Source: Conchiformibius steedae (GTDB lineage: Bacteria > Pseudomonadota > Gammaproteobacteria > Burkholderiales > Neisseriaceae). From it: a DNA stretch of 64,000 nucleotides. The notes below the pieces were generated by a model. It made no database searches. It saw only the letters and a list, made by a program, of their open reading frames with translations, and had not been told where the DNA came from. Positions 29,262 to 38,279 of this stretch are shown here, piece after piece. The stretch is taken from assembly GCF_014054725.1 (NCBI RefSeq), contig NZ_CP059563.1, positions 1,887,749-1,951,748 on the forward strand, in the 5' to 3' direction. Both the position numbers and the translations under genes were made by a program. Each line of letters starts with the position of its first letter. Positions within the stretch are counted from its first letter, which is position 1.

Positions 29262-30554
29262 ATGCGAAGTACCGACATTCTTATCGTGGACGATGAAATC
29301 GGCATTCGGGAAGTGCTTCAGGAAACGCTGGAAGACGAAGGCTATTCGGTGGCGTTGGCAGAAAACGCCGAACAAGCCCGACAATTACGCAATCAAACCC
29401 GTCCTGCCATGGTGCTGTTGGACATCTGGATGCCCGACAGCGACGGCATTACCCTGCTCAAAGAATGGGCAAGCAACGGTCAATTAACCATGCCCGTGGT
29501 GATGATGAGCGGGCACGGCAGCATTGATACCGCCGTAGAAGCCACCAAAATCGGCGCATTAGACTTTTTGGAAAAACCCATTCCGCTGCAAAAGCTGTTC
29601 AGCGCGGTAGAACGCGCCCTCAAAACAGGCGAAACCCAATCGGCAGCGGGCGCATCGCTGGAACGTTTGGGCAACAGCAACGTCATCAAAGAATTGGGCA
29701 AACAGCTGGAACGCGCCTCCGCCCACAACAGCCCCATTCTGCTGTTGGGCGAATCGGGTTCGCCGTTTGAAGCAGTGGCACGTTTTTTCCACAAAAACCA
29801 CACCCCGTGGATTGAACCCGTCCGCCCCGACCACATCACCGATTCGCCTTTGGAACTGCTGCAAAAATCCGCCAACGGCGTGCTGTATTTGGGCGATATT
29901 GCCCAATACAACAAAAGCGTACAGCAAAGCATCGCCTTTTTGCTGACCAAGGCAGAACGTTATCATGCCCGCGTGGTGTGTACTTGCAGCCAGCCCTTAT
30001 CGGAATTGGTCAGCAGTCCCACGCAGGACAACCGTTTGCTTAACGTTTTGTCTTCGCTGGTGATTAGCCTGCCGCCGCTGCGCCAGCAGTTAGACGACAT
30101 TCCGTTTTTAGTCAATCAGATTACCAACGAACTGGCGCAGGCGCAAAAATCCGCGCCCGTGCGTTTCAGTGCCGATGCGGTGGGGCGTTTGTGCCAATAC
30201 GATTGGCCCGGCAATTTGGAACAGCTTAAAAACGTGGTCAAAAACCTTGCTTTAAACAGCGAAGGCAACGAAGTGGGACAACAGGCAGTACACAAAATGC
30301 TGGGGCAGTTTATGCAGCAAAACGACGGCGAAATGGTGAACGGCTTTGATTTCAACCTGCCGCTGCGCGAATTGCGTGAAGAATTGGAACGGCGTTATTT
30401 TGAATACCATATCCGCCGCGAAAACCAAAACATGAGCCGCGTGGCGCAGAAAGTGGGATTGGAACGCACCCATTTATACCGTAAACTCAAGCAGTTGGGC
30501 ATTAGCGTAACGCGCCGCAGCGCCGCTGCCCGCCACGGCGAACACAGCGAATAA
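29262..30554 (+). CDS. ntrX: NtrX-like response regulator with degenerate AAA+ domain
   Basis: A 430-residue regulator. The receiver domain is intact: DDE near the start, phosphoacceptor in MVLLDIWMPDSDG, VVMMSGHG, and lysine in FLEKPIPL. A shortened central domain follows, then a Fis-type helix-turn-helix at the C-terminus (SRVAQKVGLERTHLYRKLKQLGI). In place of the Walker A motif of sigma54 activators (GESGTGKE) it reads GESGSPFEAVARFF, without the lysine. I see no GAFTGA loop. It probably binds DNA as an ordinary activator or repressor without sigma54 remodelling. The ATG at 29262 directly follows ntrY. Confidence 0.92.
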   Translation: MRSTDILIVDDEIGIREVLQETLEDEGYSVALAENAEQARQLRNQTRPAMVLLDIWMPDSDGITLLKEWASNGQLTMPVVMMSGHGSIDTAVEATKIGALDFLEKPIPLQKLFSAVERALKTGETQSAAGASLERLGNSNVIKELGKQLERASAHNSPILLLGESGSPFEAVARFFHKNHTPWIEPVRPDHITDSPLELLQKSANGVLYLGDIAQYNKSVQQSIAFLLTKAERYHARVVCTCSQPLSELVSSPTQDNRLLNVLSSLVISLPPLRQQLDDIPFLVNQITNELAQAQKSAPVRFSADAVGRLCQYDWPGNLEQLKNVVKNLALNSEGNEVGQQAVHKMLGQFMQQNDGEMVNGFDFNLPLRELREELERRYFEYHIRRENQNMSRVAQKVGLERTHLYRKLKQLGISVTRRSAAARHGEHSE

Positions 30555-30555
30555 A

Positions 30556-30588
30556 AAACAGCCGCAGGATAACGCCCTGCGGCTGTTT
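30556..30588. terminator. Terminator after ntrX
   Basis: A 13-bp perfect stem (30556-30568 with 30576-30588) has a 7-nt loop, an A-run before and T residues after. It can also serve the convergent MliC-like gene. Confidence 0.85.
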
Positions 30589-30617
30589 GATTAAACCTTA
30601 ATTTTTAATGATTTAAA

Positions 30618-31043
30618 TTATTTTTTTACGGGAATACGGCAGAAAGTTTGGGTTTTGTTGCCGTAAGGGTCGCTAAACGCAAATACGGCTTCGCCTGCTT
30701 TTTGATGCCATTCGGTCGGTTTGCCGTACAAGCCTTGTGCAGCGGTGTACAGTTCGCCGGAAGCGGCGCGGGTTTGCGACAATACGGCGCGGGCTTTATT
30801 ATCGGTATTCAGGCTCAAAGCAATACGGTCGTTGCCGATGTATTGAATGGTCACACCCATACCGTTGCGGCAGCTGTAATGCTCGTTAGGCATATTTACC
30901 GGTGTGGGCTGGAAATTGCCTTGCTGTTTGTTCACATTGTGATGATGGGCTTGGTTCATGCCGTTGTCTTGCTTGGCATTGGATTGGCAGGCAGCCAAAG
31001 CACATACGGCAGCGGCAGCAGCGGCAAAAAGTTTGATGTTCAT
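30618..31043 (-). CDS. MliC-like lysozyme-inhibitor lipoprotein
   Basis: A 141-residue lipoprotein: signal MNIKLFAAAAAAVCALAAC with the lipidated cysteine at 19, a His/Asn/Gln-rich spacer, then a small beta-barrel. The domain shows EHYSCRNGMGVTIQYIGND, LSQTRAASGELYTAAQGLYG and a tryptophan segment (TEWHQKAGEAVFAF). These correspond to the MliC/PliC family that inhibits C-type lysozyme, including the SGxxY core. A C-terminal cysteine (TFCRIPV) can pair with the N-terminal one. The ATG at 31043 has AAGGGA upstream. Role: protection of peptidoglycan against host lysozyme, inferred from the family. Confidence 0.7.
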   Translation of the reverse strand: MNIKLFAAAAAAVCALAACQSNAKQDNGMNQAHHHNVNKQQGNFQPTPVNMPNEHYSCRNGMGVTIQYIGNDRIALSLNTDNKARAVLSQTRAASGELYTAAQGLYGKPTEWHQKAGEAVFAFSDPYGNKTQTFCRIPVKK

Positions 31044-31225
31044 AACAAATCCCTTCAAGTAAAAAGGTTAAACACACATGGCAACTCAAGCCGTTGCCCT
31101 GTAAAACGCCATATTAACCACGAAATGCGCCGCTGTAATCTGCTTTAACTTGAATTTACGCGCATTATCAATAAAATCAATTTTTATCAAAAAGATACAT
31201 CAAAATCTTAAAGCATGTTAAGCGA

Positions 31226-31261
31226 CTGCCTGTCGCACAGCAGGCAGCGAAAGTTTATAAT
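31226..31261 (+). promoter_or_regulatory. upp promoter region with operator-like palindrome
   Basis: TATAAT at 31256-31261 lies 30 nt before upp. A 7-bp inverted repeat CTGCCTG/CAGGCAG (31226-31232 with 31241-31247) covers the expected -35 position, which could make it a repressor site or simply an uptake-word relic. Confidence 0.5.
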
Positions 31262-31291
31262 ACGGCGTTTTTTCAATTTTTACCCTTTGCC

Positions 31292-31930
31292 ATGATGACC
31301 AAGCTTCACATTATCGACCACCCCCTGGTTCACCACAAACTGACCCTGATGCGCGAAGCCGATTGCAGCACGGGAAAATTCCGCATTTTAACCAAAGAAT
31401 TATCGCGTCTGATGGCATACGAGGCCACACGCGATTTTGAAACCGAAACCCACACCATTAACGGCTGGTGCGGTGAAATTGAAGGCAGGCGCATCAAAGG
31501 CAAAACCTTAACTGTAGTGCCGATTTTACGCGCGGGCTTGGGTATGCTGGATGGCGTGCTGGATTTGATTCCCACCGCCAAAATCAGCGTAGTGGGTTTG
31601 CAGCGCGATGAAGAAACTCTGCAACCCGTTTCCTATTTTGAAAAGCTGGTGGACAAAATGGACGAACGCCCCGCGCTGATTCTCGACCCAATGCTGGCAA
31701 CAGGCGGTTCGATGGTGGCAACCATTGATTTGTTGAAAGCCAAAGGCTGTTGCCATATCAAAGCCCTGGTACTGGTGGCTGCGCCCGAAGGCGTAAAAAC
31801 CGTACACGATGCCCACCCCGATGTACCGATTTACACCGCTGCGCTGGACAGCCATTTAAATGAAAACGGCTATATTATTCCAGGATTGGGCGATGCGGGG
31901 GATAAAATCTTTGGTACGAAACACGGCTAA
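31292..31930 (+). CDS. upp: Uracil phosphoribosyltransferase
   Basis: Pyrimidine salvage: uracil plus PRPP gives UMP. The 212-residue type I phosphoribosyltransferase has the PRPP loop [20 protein letters not shown], the flexible-loop region [15 protein letters not shown] and the uracil-binding C-terminal [17 protein letters not shown]. Two ATGs occur in tandem (31292, 31295); either is plausible. Upstream is a TATAAT with a palindrome. A 29-nt gap separates it from the small DUF2322-like gene. Confidence 0.97.
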   Translation: MMTKLHIIDHPLVHHKLTLMREADCSTGKFRILTKELSRLMAYEATRDFETETHTINGWCGEIEGRRIKGKTLTVVPILRAGLGMLDGVLDLIPTAKISVVGLQRDEETLQPVSYFEKLVDKMDERPALILDPMLATGGSMVATIDLLKAKGCCHIKALVLVAAPEGVKTVHDAHPDVPIYTAALDSHLNENGYIIPGLGDAGDKIFGTKHG

Positions 31931-31959
31931 ACCGTTTATTTAATTACACAGGAAAAAAC

Positions 31960-32280
31960 ATGAGTACTTTTGCCGAAAACCTTGCCGCCATGCCCGATAT
32001 CGCCCATTTGCGCGGTTTGGACGTATGCGATGCCGACAACACCGTTGTGCACCATATTCCCGCCGTAGAAGGCAAGCTGGGCAGCCTGAAACTGTATCAC
32101 GCGCTGGCGCAGCGTTTTAACAATGTATTAAACGCCGAAGCCGCCGAGCAGGGTTTAATCTGGTTTGCCGAACACCTTGCCGATGCACAGGCACACGCAG
32201 GCAAACATCCCAATATTGATTTGCTGCTGCGCGTGCGCGATGAAGGTTTGGTTTTGCAACTGAAACCGCTGGCAGCGTAA
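31960..32280 (+). CDS. DUF2322-like small protein
   Basis: A 106-residue soluble protein, acidic and helical, beginning MSTFAENLAAMPDIAHLRGLDVCD. It resembles the DUF2322 family of beta- and gammaproteobacteria, whose function is unknown. No signal peptide or catalytic motif is visible. A canonical CAGGAAAAAAC ribosome site precedes the ATG. It probably shares the upp transcript. The family name is given from memory of its length and pattern, so treat it as tentative. Confidence 0.55.
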   Translation: MSTFAENLAAMPDIAHLRGLDVCDADNTVVHHIPAVEGKLGSLKLYHALAQRFNNVLNAEAAEQGLIWFAEHLADAQAHAGKHPNIDLLLRVRDEGLVLQLKPLAA

Positions 32281-32309
32281 AAAATGACTGTTTGAATCCC
32301 ACCATACCA

Positions 32310-32345
32310 CTCCCTAGCCCTCCCCCGTAAAACAGGGGAGGGAGC
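32310..32345. repeat. GC-rich palindromic repeat (CCCTCCCC type)
   Basis: CCCTCCCC (32318-32325) pairs with GGGGAGGG (32335-32342), preceded by ACTCCCTAG. It is the same unit found twice at 57485-57636. It sits between the DUF2322-like gene and gshB and may act as a terminator. Confidence 0.75.
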
Positions 32346-32411
32346 GGTGTTTCAGCACGAAAAAATTTATCGTGTACTGTAAGACATTACCCAATCCCGA
32401 AAGTTTCCCCC

Positions 32412-33356
32412 ATGAATCTGCTGTTTATCGCCGACCCCCTGCACACATTCAAAACCTATAAAGACACCACCTATGCCATGATGCGCGAAGCCGCACGGCG
32501 CGGACATCGGCTGTTTCATACATTAAGCAGCGATTTATCCGTGCGCGGCGGACGCGTGTTTGCCCAAGCTGCTGCTTTTGAGTTCCAAAATGGCGAAACA
32601 TGGTTTCAGGCAGCCGCGCCCGAAAGCGCCGATTTAGGCAGTTTTGACGCCGTGATTATGCGTACCGACCCGCCGTTTGACCTGCAATACCTGTACGCCA
32701 CCCAATTACTCAGTTTGGCGGAACAGCACGGCGCTAAAGTGTTTAACAGCGGGCAGGCGATGCGCGACTTTAACGAAAAACTGGCGATTTTAAATTTCCC
32801 CCAATTTACCGCGCCCACTTTGGTTTCCACCCAATCATCTGAAATTAAACAATTTTTACAGGAACATGGCGACATTATCGTCAAACCTTTGGACGGCATG
32901 GGCGGCATGGGCATTTTCCGTTTGCGCGAAGGCGACCCCAACACAGGCAGCATTTTGGAAACGCTAATGCAGTTGGACAGCCGTACCATTATGGCGCAAC
33001 GCTACCTGCCCGCCATTGTGCACGGCGACAAACGCATCTTGATTATTAACGGTAAAGTCATTCCCTACGCCCTTGCCCGCATTCCTCAAAACGGCGAAAC
33101 ACGCGGCAATCTGGCGGCAGGCGGGCGCGGCGTGGCGCAAGAATTGTCCGAGCGCGACCACGAAATCGCCGAAAGCCTTGCCCCCGAACTGCTGCGGCGC
33201 GGCATTTTGCTGGCGGGTTTGGACGTGATTGGCGACTGCCTGACCGAAGTCAATGTTACCAGCCCCACAGGTTTCCAAGAGATTATGAAACAAAAAGATT
33301 TTGACGTGGCAGCGGTATTTGTTGATGCACTTGAACAACGGGGCAAGGCAGCGTAA
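32412..33356 (+). CDS. gshB: Glutathione synthetase
   Basis: ATP-grasp ligase joining gamma-Glu-Cys and Gly. The 314-residue protein has [20 protein letters not shown] at the start, the ATP-grasp lysine strand [18 protein letters not shown], the substrate segment [20 protein letters not shown] and the magnesium-binding region [22 protein letters not shown]. gshA is not adjacent. The thyA start follows one base after the stop, so the two are translationally linked. Confidence 0.97.
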   Translation: MNLLFIADPLHTFKTYKDTTYAMMREAARRGHRLFHTLSSDLSVRGGRVFAQAAAFEFQNGETWFQAAAPESADLGSFDAVIMRTDPPFDLQYLYATQLLSLAEQHGAKVFNSGQAMRDFNEKLAILNFPQFTAPTLVSTQSSEIKQFLQEHGDIIVKPLDGMGGMGIFRLREGDPNTGSILETLMQLDSRTIMAQRYLPAIVHGDKRILIINGKVIPYALARIPQNGETRGNLAAGGRGVAQELSERDHEIAESLAPELLRRGILLAGLDVIGDCLTEVNVTSPTGFQEIMKQKDFDVAAVFVDALEQRGKAA

Positions 33357-33357
33357 T

Positions 33358-34152
33358 ATGCAACAATATCTTGATTTAATGCGCCATATTTTAGATAACG
33401 GCACCGACAAATCCGACCGCACAGGCACAGGCACACGCTCTGTTTTCGGCTATCAGATGCGCTTTGATTTGGCGCAAGGCTTTCCCCTGCTCACCACCAA
33501 AAAACTGCATTTGCGTTCCATTATTCACGAATTGTTGTGGTTTTTGCGCGGCGACACCAATATCCGTTATCTGAAAGAAAACCAAGTATCCATTTGGGAC
33601 GAATGGGCAGACGAAAACGGCGAACTGGGTCCCGTGTACGGCTATCAATGGCGTTCTTGGCCTGCGCCCGATGGCAGCAGCATTGACCAAATCAGCCATG
33701 TTGTCCAACAAATTAAACACAATCCCGATTCGCGCCGCCTGATGGTATCGGCGTGGAATCCTGCTTTGGTAGATGAAATGGCGTTACCGCCCTGTCATGC
33801 CATGTTTCAGTTTTATGTGGCAAACGGGCGTTTGTCGTGCCAGCTTTACCAGCGCAGCGGCGATGTATTTTTGGGCGTACCGTTTAATATTGCCAGCTAC
33901 GCGCTGCTGACGATGATGGTGGCGCAAGTGTGCGGGCTGCAGGCAGGCGAGTTTGTGCATACTTTGGGCGACGCGCATTTGTACCGCAATCATTTTGAAC
34001 AGGCGCAATTACAGCTTAGCCGCGAACCGCGCCAACTGCCCGTGATGAAAATCAATCCACAAATTGATGATTTGTTTGCTTTTCAGTTTGACGATTTTGA
34101 ATTGCAGGATTACGACCCCCATCCGCATATTAAAGCAGCGGTTTCCGTCTAA
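33358..34152 (+). CDS. thyA: Thymidylate synthase
   Basis: Methylates dUMP to dTMP with methylene-tetrahydrofolate. The 264-residue protein has the N-terminal [19 protein letters not shown], the catalytic cysteine in [12 protein letters not shown], the dUMP phosphate-binding [20 protein letters not shown] and [12 protein letters not shown]. The ATG at 33358 lies one base after gshB. The stop codon is the first base pair of a long terminator hairpin. Confidence 0.98.
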   Translation: MQQYLDLMRHILDNGTDKSDRTGTGTRSVFGYQMRFDLAQGFPLLTTKKLHLRSIIHELLWFLRGDTNIRYLKENQVSIWDEWADENGELGPVYGYQWRSWPAPDGSSIDQISHVVQQIKHNPDSRRLMVSAWNPALVDEMALPPCHAMFQFYVANGRLSCQLYQRSGDVFLGVPFNIASYALLTMMVAQVCGLQAGEFVHTLGDAHLYRNHFEQAQLQLSREPRQLPVMKINPQIDDLFAFQFDDFELQDYDPHPHIKAAVSV

Positions 34153-34189
34153 AAAAATCCCTATGCCATGATTAGCATAGGGATTTTTT
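34152..34189. terminator. Bidirectional terminator between thyA and metQ
   Basis: A 15-bp stem (34152-34166 with 34175-34189) with an 8-nt loop begins with an A-run and ends with a T-run, so it works in both directions. Confidence 0.92.
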
Positions 34190-34205
34190 AATCCATCAAA
34201 CCAAT

Positions 34206-35141
34206 TTATTTCGCTGCAGAAGCGGCTACAGATGCCGCTACTGAAGCCGCAGACGCTTCGGCCACTGCCGCAGCCGCGCCCTGTTCGCCCCAAGCAGCAG
34301 GGTATTTATAACCTGCAAACTTGGTTTTGGCATAGGTTTTAAATTCGTCGCTGTTATACGCTGCTTCCACATCTTTTACCCATTTGCTGTCTTTGTCGGC
34401 GGTACGCACGGCAGACCAGTTCACATAGGCAAAGCTCGGCTCTTGGAACAGTGCTTCGGTCAATTTCATGCCTGAAGACATGGCGTAATTGCCGTTTACC
34501 ACCGCAAAATCCACGTCTTGACGGCTGCGCGGCAGGTTGGCGGCTTCCATTTCCACCAGCTTGATGTTTTTGCTGTTTTCAGCAATATCGGCTTTAGAGG
34601 CTTTCAGCGGGTCAATATTGTCTTTCAGCTTAATCCAGCCCAATTCGTCCATCATCACCAAAGCACGGGCAAAGTTAGACGGGTCGTTCGGCACGGCTAC
34701 GGTGCTGCCGTCTTTTACCTCTTCCAATTTGGCGATTTTACCTGCGTAAATGCCCAAAGGCGCAGTGGGAATTTGGAAGACTTCCACCAAATCCAATTTG
34801 TGTTCTTCTTTAAAACCGTCCAAATAGGGTTTGTGCTGGAACACATTGATGTCAATCGCGCTTTCCGCCAAGGCTTTATTGGGGGTAACGTAATCGGGGA
34901 ATTCGGTTAAGGTAACTTTATAGCCTTGTTTTTCCAAAGCAGGTTGGATTTGCTCTTTTACCATATCGGCAAAATCACCGGGGGTCGTGCCGATGCGGAT
35001 TTCGCTTTTTTCTACGGCTACGGCAGACGCTGCGCCCGTGCCTGAAGCGGCAGGGGTTTGTGCCTGCTGTTGTTGTTGTCCGCAAGCAGACAGTGCCAAG
35101 GCAATCACGCCTGCCAAAGAAAGTTTGAATGCTGTGTTCAT
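34206..35141 (-). CDS. metQ: Methionine ABC transporter substrate-binding lipoprotein
   Basis: A NlpA/MetQ lipoprotein of 311 residues with lipobox ALSAC (cysteine 20). The mature domain has the family strands IRIGTTPGDFADMV, LTEFPDYVTPNKALAESAIDINVFQHKPYLD and VPNDPSNFARALVMMDELGWI. It captures methionine for MetNI. An unusual Ala/Ser-rich tail of about 25 residues (ASVAASVAASAAK) follows the domain. An AGGAG box precedes the ATG. The gene order metN-metI-metQ on the minus strand is standard. Confidence 0.96.
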   Translation of the reverse strand: MNTAFKLSLAGVIALALSACGQQQQQAQTPAASGTGAASAVAVEKSEIRIGTTPGDFADMVKEQIQPALEKQGYKVTLTEFPDYVTPNKALAESAIDINVFQHKPYLDGFKEEHKLDLVEVFQIPTAPLGIYAGKIAKLEEVKDGSTVAVPNDPSNFARALVMMDELGWIKLKDNIDPLKASKADIAENSKNIKLVEMEAANLPRSRQDVDFAVVNGNYAMSSGMKLTEALFQEPSFAYVNWSAVRTADKDSKWVKDVEAAYNSDEFKTYAKTKFAGYKYPAAWGEQGAAAAVAEASAASVAASVAASAAK

Positions 35142-35168
35142 AACAGATGCTCCTGAATCAATAGGAAA

Positions 35169-35834
35169 TTAACGTTTGTCTAATTTGGCGGACAGGAAAT
35201 TGCCCGCCGCTTGAATCGCTACCACCAGCGCGGTCAGCAACACCACCACCGCTGCCATCACATCAGGCATATAGCGTTGGTGTCCGTAACGGATACCCAA
35301 ATCGCCAATACCGCCGCCGCCAATCAAACCCGCCGCCGCACTTTCGCCCAAAATGGCAATCATCAAAATGGTGATGCTCAATACCAAGCCTGCACGGGCT
35401 TCATTTAGCAACACTTTGAAAATAATGGTAACAGGCGATGCGCCCATGGCTTGTGCGGCTTCAATCACGCCTTTGGGAACGTCGTTTAGGTTTTGTTCCA
35501 CCAAGCGGGCGAAATAAAAGCTCGCGGCAATGCTTAACGACACGGAAGCCGCCAAAGGTCCGAACGATGTACCGACTATCATGCGGGTAACGGGCATCAG
35601 CACAATCATCAGAATCACAAAGGGAAAAGCACGCATAAAGCTAACCAGCCAGCTTAAAGCGCGGTTCAGCGGGGCATTGGCAAAAATCTGTCCTTTGGCA
35701 CTGGTAAACAGCCACACCCCCAATAATCCCCCCGCTACAATGCTGAAGGTGGCAGATACGGCAACCATGGTTAAAGTTTGCCACAGCGCAGTGTAAAAAT
35801 CAGGAAGCAGTTTGACAAGGTTTTCGGTATTCAT
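35169..35834 (-). CDS. metI: Methionine ABC transporter permease
   Basis: A 221-residue inner-membrane subunit with five membrane helices. The EAA loop contacting the ATPase appears as VPKGVIEAAQAMGASPVTIIFKVLLNEA. The C-terminal GGGGIGDLGIRYGHQRY is typical of MetI. It sits between metN and metQ, with 27 nt to metQ and 21 nt from metN. Confidence 0.96.
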   Translation of the reverse strand: MNTENLVKLLPDFYTALWQTLTMVAVSATFSIVAGGLLGVWLFTSAKGQIFANAPLNRALSWLVSFMRAFPFVILMIVLMPVTRMIVGTSFGPLAASVSLSIAASFYFARLVEQNLNDVPKGVIEAAQAMGASPVTIIFKVLLNEARAGLVLSITILMIAILGESAAAGLIGGGGIGDLGIRYGHQRYMPDVMAAVVVLLTALVVAIQAAGNFLSAKLDKR

Positions 35835-35855
35835 AATTTATTGAATATAAATAAT

Positions 35856-36593
35856 TTAATCTTCGCGCAACAATTCGCGCCCGATTTCGGACTGTGCCAA
35901 AATCTCGCCGTCTTTCACTTCTGCCACTTCCAGCAGTTTGCCTTTGTCTAACAAAGCAGTACGGTGGCACAAACGGCGAATCACGCTCATTTCGTGGGTA
36001 ACAATCACAATGGTTACGCCAAAGCGTTGGTTGATGTCTTGCAAACAGCCCAACACGCTGCGGGTGGTGGCGGGGTCAAGCGCGGATGTGGGTTCGTCTG
36101 CCAGCATCACATGCGGTTTGGGGGCAAGGGCGCGGGCAATGCCGACACGCTGTTTTTGTCCGCCTGAAAGCTGGGCGGGATAATGTTCGGCGCGTTCGTT
36201 TAAGCCCACCACGTCCAAACATTCTGCCACACGCTTGCGGATGTCTTCGGGCTGCCAGCCCGCAATTTCCAAAGGAAACGCCACATTTTGCGCCACCGTG
36301 CGGTTGGCAAGCAGGTTAAACTGCTGAAAAATCATACCGATATTTTGACGGGCGCGGCGCAACTGCGCTTCCGACATCGCGGTCAAATCCTGTTTATCGA
36401 CCACCACACGCCCGCTGTCGGGGCGTTCCAGCAGGTTAATCAGGCGCAGCAGCGTGGATTTGCCCGCGCCCGAATAGCCCATCAGCCCGAAAATTTCGCC
36501 TGCACGGATATGCAAATCGGTAGGTTCAACGGCAGCAAACCACGATTTGTCGCGGTTTTGAAATCGTTTGGAAACATTTTCCAAAATAATCAT
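35856..36593 (-). CDS. metN: Methionine ABC transporter ATP-binding protein, short form
   Basis: A 245-residue ATPase: Walker A GYSGAGKSTLL, Q-loop FQQFNLL, signature LSGGQKQRVGIARAL, Walker B HVMLADEPTSALD, H-loop VTHEM. The E. coli protein is about 100 residues longer because of a C-terminal NIL/C2 domain that binds methionine and shuts the transporter off. This protein stops right after the ATPase fold, so that feedback is absent. A hairpin lies at 36614-36640 just upstream. Confidence 0.95.
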   Translation of the reverse strand: MIILENVSKRFQNRDKSWFAAVEPTDLHIRAGEIFGLMGYSGAGKSTLLRLINLLERPDSGRVVVDKQDLTAMSEAQLRRARQNIGMIFQQFNLLANRTVAQNVAFPLEIAGWQPEDIRKRVAECLDVVGLNERAEHYPAQLSGGQKQRVGIARALAPKPHVMLADEPTSALDPATTRSVLGCLQDINQRFGVTIVIVTHEMSVIRRLCHRTALLDKGKLLEVAEVKDGEILAQSEIGRELLRED

Positions 36594-36613
36594 AGTGTTC
36601 TTTCAATACAATA

Positions 36614-36640
36614 AAGCCCGATGTGCGACACAACGGGCTT
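36614..36640 (-). terminator. Hairpin between mntP remnant and metN
   Basis: A 7-bp stem AAGCCCG/CGGGCTT (36614-36620 with 36634-36640) with a 13-nt loop, followed on the minus strand by TTATTGTATT. It may end transcription from the upstream minus-strand genes or form part of the metN leader. No SAM or methionine riboswitch pattern was recognised. Confidence 0.45.
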
Positions 36641-36769
36641 GAAACCACAACGCTTTAGCTGTTTTAACGCCCGCAAGCTGTGTCAAATCGGCGTAAATTT
36701 TGTAGCAGCAAATGTAAGGGAAGCGGCAAAACTTGTCAAGCCGCGCTTTGGAATATCGGGCAATATGGC

Positions 36770-37257
36770 TTATGCCAAGCCGTGCAGGTGTTCCCACAAA
36801 ATATTCGCACCAATGCCGATTAACACCAGCCCGCCTACGATTTCGGCACGCTGTCCCGCCGCTGCACCCAATACCCGTCCCAACACCATGCCTAACGCAC
36901 ACATCAACGCCGTTACCACACCAATCATCAACGCAGCCACGCGCCGCGTTCGGCATGGCGGACAGAAATACTTGGATTGTCAGCAGCGGGCGACAAGCCG
37001 CTGTACAGCATACGCAAGCCCAAAAACGACAACAAACCAAAAGCAATCCAATGGTCCCAATGGCGAATCAGGCTTTGTGCGGCTTGTCCGCCCAACCAGC
37101 CAATCACAGGGGCAACGGCTTCCACCGTGCCAAACAGCAGCGCAGTACGCACCGTTTGCGCGGGCGTGGGACGTTGTTGCGCCCCTTTAACCACGGCGGC
37201 GGCGAACGCGTCCATAGACATCCCCACCGCCAGCACCCATAAAGCGGAAAAACTCAC
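36770..37257 (-). pseudogene. mntP: Manganese efflux pump MntP, disrupted by an internal deletion
   Basis: From a GTG at 37257, about 109 residues match the MntP N-terminal half: LAVGMSMDAFAAAVVKGA with its conserved DAF, then FGTVEAVAPVIGWLGGQAA and WDHWIAFGLLSFLGLRMLYSG. The frame ends at a TGA after HAERGAWLR. A neighbouring frame then continues with the normal C-terminus (RVAALMIGVVTALMC, then AEIVGGLVLIGIGANILWEH) to a stop at 36770. Compared with the family, about 26 residues with the second DAM motif helix are missing at the junction. A non-multiple-of-three deletion removed them. The start overlaps the upstream stop (GTGA). Confidence 0.88.
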
Positions 37258-38216
37258 AATAAACTGCGTCCGTTAAAATGGCGTTTGGCTTTAAACCATG
37301 CGAACAACGGCGGTTTTTGCAGCCACAGCGTTCCGCCTGCTTCGCCATCGGTAATAATACGCGCCGAATCCATGCGTTTTTCGGATAAGGCTTCCCACAG
37401 GGGCTTGAAAAAGGTCTCGTCCCATTGCGCCAACACATCGCCATACGCCCAAGTGTCGTTGGTTTGGCGGGATAAGGTTAAACCGTCTAACCACACGGCG
37501 GTATTGCCAATAGCCACGCCTTCATCATCACAATATTGCTGCCAATCTTGAAAACGGGCGGGCGCAGGGACAAGGTTTAAGGGGCTTTGTGCTGTCCACG
37601 GGCTGTCGCAACCCATCAGCGCAGGCGCGGTTTCTGCCGCTGCGCTGGGATAAACGGGGGCATTCCACAGCCAAATGCCGTTAATCGGCGGTTGTTGGTG
37701 GTTGCGGCGGTGGCGGTTCATGGGGTGGTCGTGCAACCACATTTGAATTTCGGTTTGCATTTGCAGCCATTGCGCCGCGCCTGTGCCTTCGGCGCGTACC
37801 GAGCCGTCAATCTGACCGAGTACGTCAAACACAGGCGGGGCTTGCCAATCAACCGATGCAGGCAACAGCATACGCCACAAATCGGGGCGCAAGGCACGAA
37901 AACGCGCTTGTCCACGGTAAAACTCGTTTAAGCCGCTGCACAGGGCTTCGGCTTCTTCTTCGTTAATGCCTACGGCCGCACCGTCTAACAAATTCATGCT
38001 GTGCATACCCATTTGCTGCCACACAGGGCTGGCATACACGCAGTGTTCGGGCAGGGAAAAATCCACCGCCAAATGCTCGGCATACAAACGCCCCAAAGGG
38101 CTGGGCTGCGGCTCAAAACGGGCAAAACGCAGCAGTTTGTCTAAAAACGGCGTGTCCGGTTCGGGCAGGTGTTCGGCATCGGGGCGCAACAGCGCGGGTA
38201 AAATCAGGGTAAACAT
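37254..38216 (-). CDS. RpfE-like / cofactor-independent phosphoglycerate mutase-like protein
   Basis: A 320-residue soluble protein found in many beta- and gammaproteobacteria and often labelled as RpfE-type regulatory or phosphoglycerate-mutase-like. Visible conserved blocks are MFTLILPALL, YASPVWQQMGMHSMNLLD, MWLHDHPMNRHRRNHQQPPINGIW split by variable loops, WLWNAPVY and ITDGEAGGTLWL. I see no intact metal-binding set of an alkaline-phosphatase-superfamily enzyme, so catalysis is doubtful. It overlaps the mntP remnant by four bases and lies 63 nt downstream of trkA on the same strand. Confidence 0.5.
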   Translation of the reverse strand: MFTLILPALLRPDAEHLPEPDTPFLDKLLRFARFEPQPSPLGRLYAEHLAVDFSLPEHCVYASPVWQQMGMHSMNLLDGAAVGINEEEAEALCSGLNEFYRGQARFRALRPDLWRMLLPASVDWQAPPVFDVLGQIDGSVRAEGTGAAQWLQMQTEIQMWLHDHPMNRHRRNHQQPPINGIWLWNAPVYPSAAAETAPALMGCDSPWTAQSPLNLVPAPARFQDWQQYCDDEGVAIGNTAVWLDGLTLSRQTNDTWAYGDVLAQWDETFFKPLWEALSEKRMDSARIITDGEAGGTLWLQKPPLFAWFKAKRHFNGRSLL

Positions 38217-38279
38217 AAGCGGAATTTGAGGTAAATATGTGTGTGTATTCGGGGCATTATCGGCAAAAATGCACTGGCA

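Noticed and set aside
36594..36660. SAM riboswitch or T-box ahead of metN
   Set aside because: Only one short hairpin is present, far too little for either structure.
37254..38216. Active cofactor-independent phosphoglycerate mutase
   Set aside because: The metal-binding residues of that enzyme class are not visible, so only a family-like label is given.
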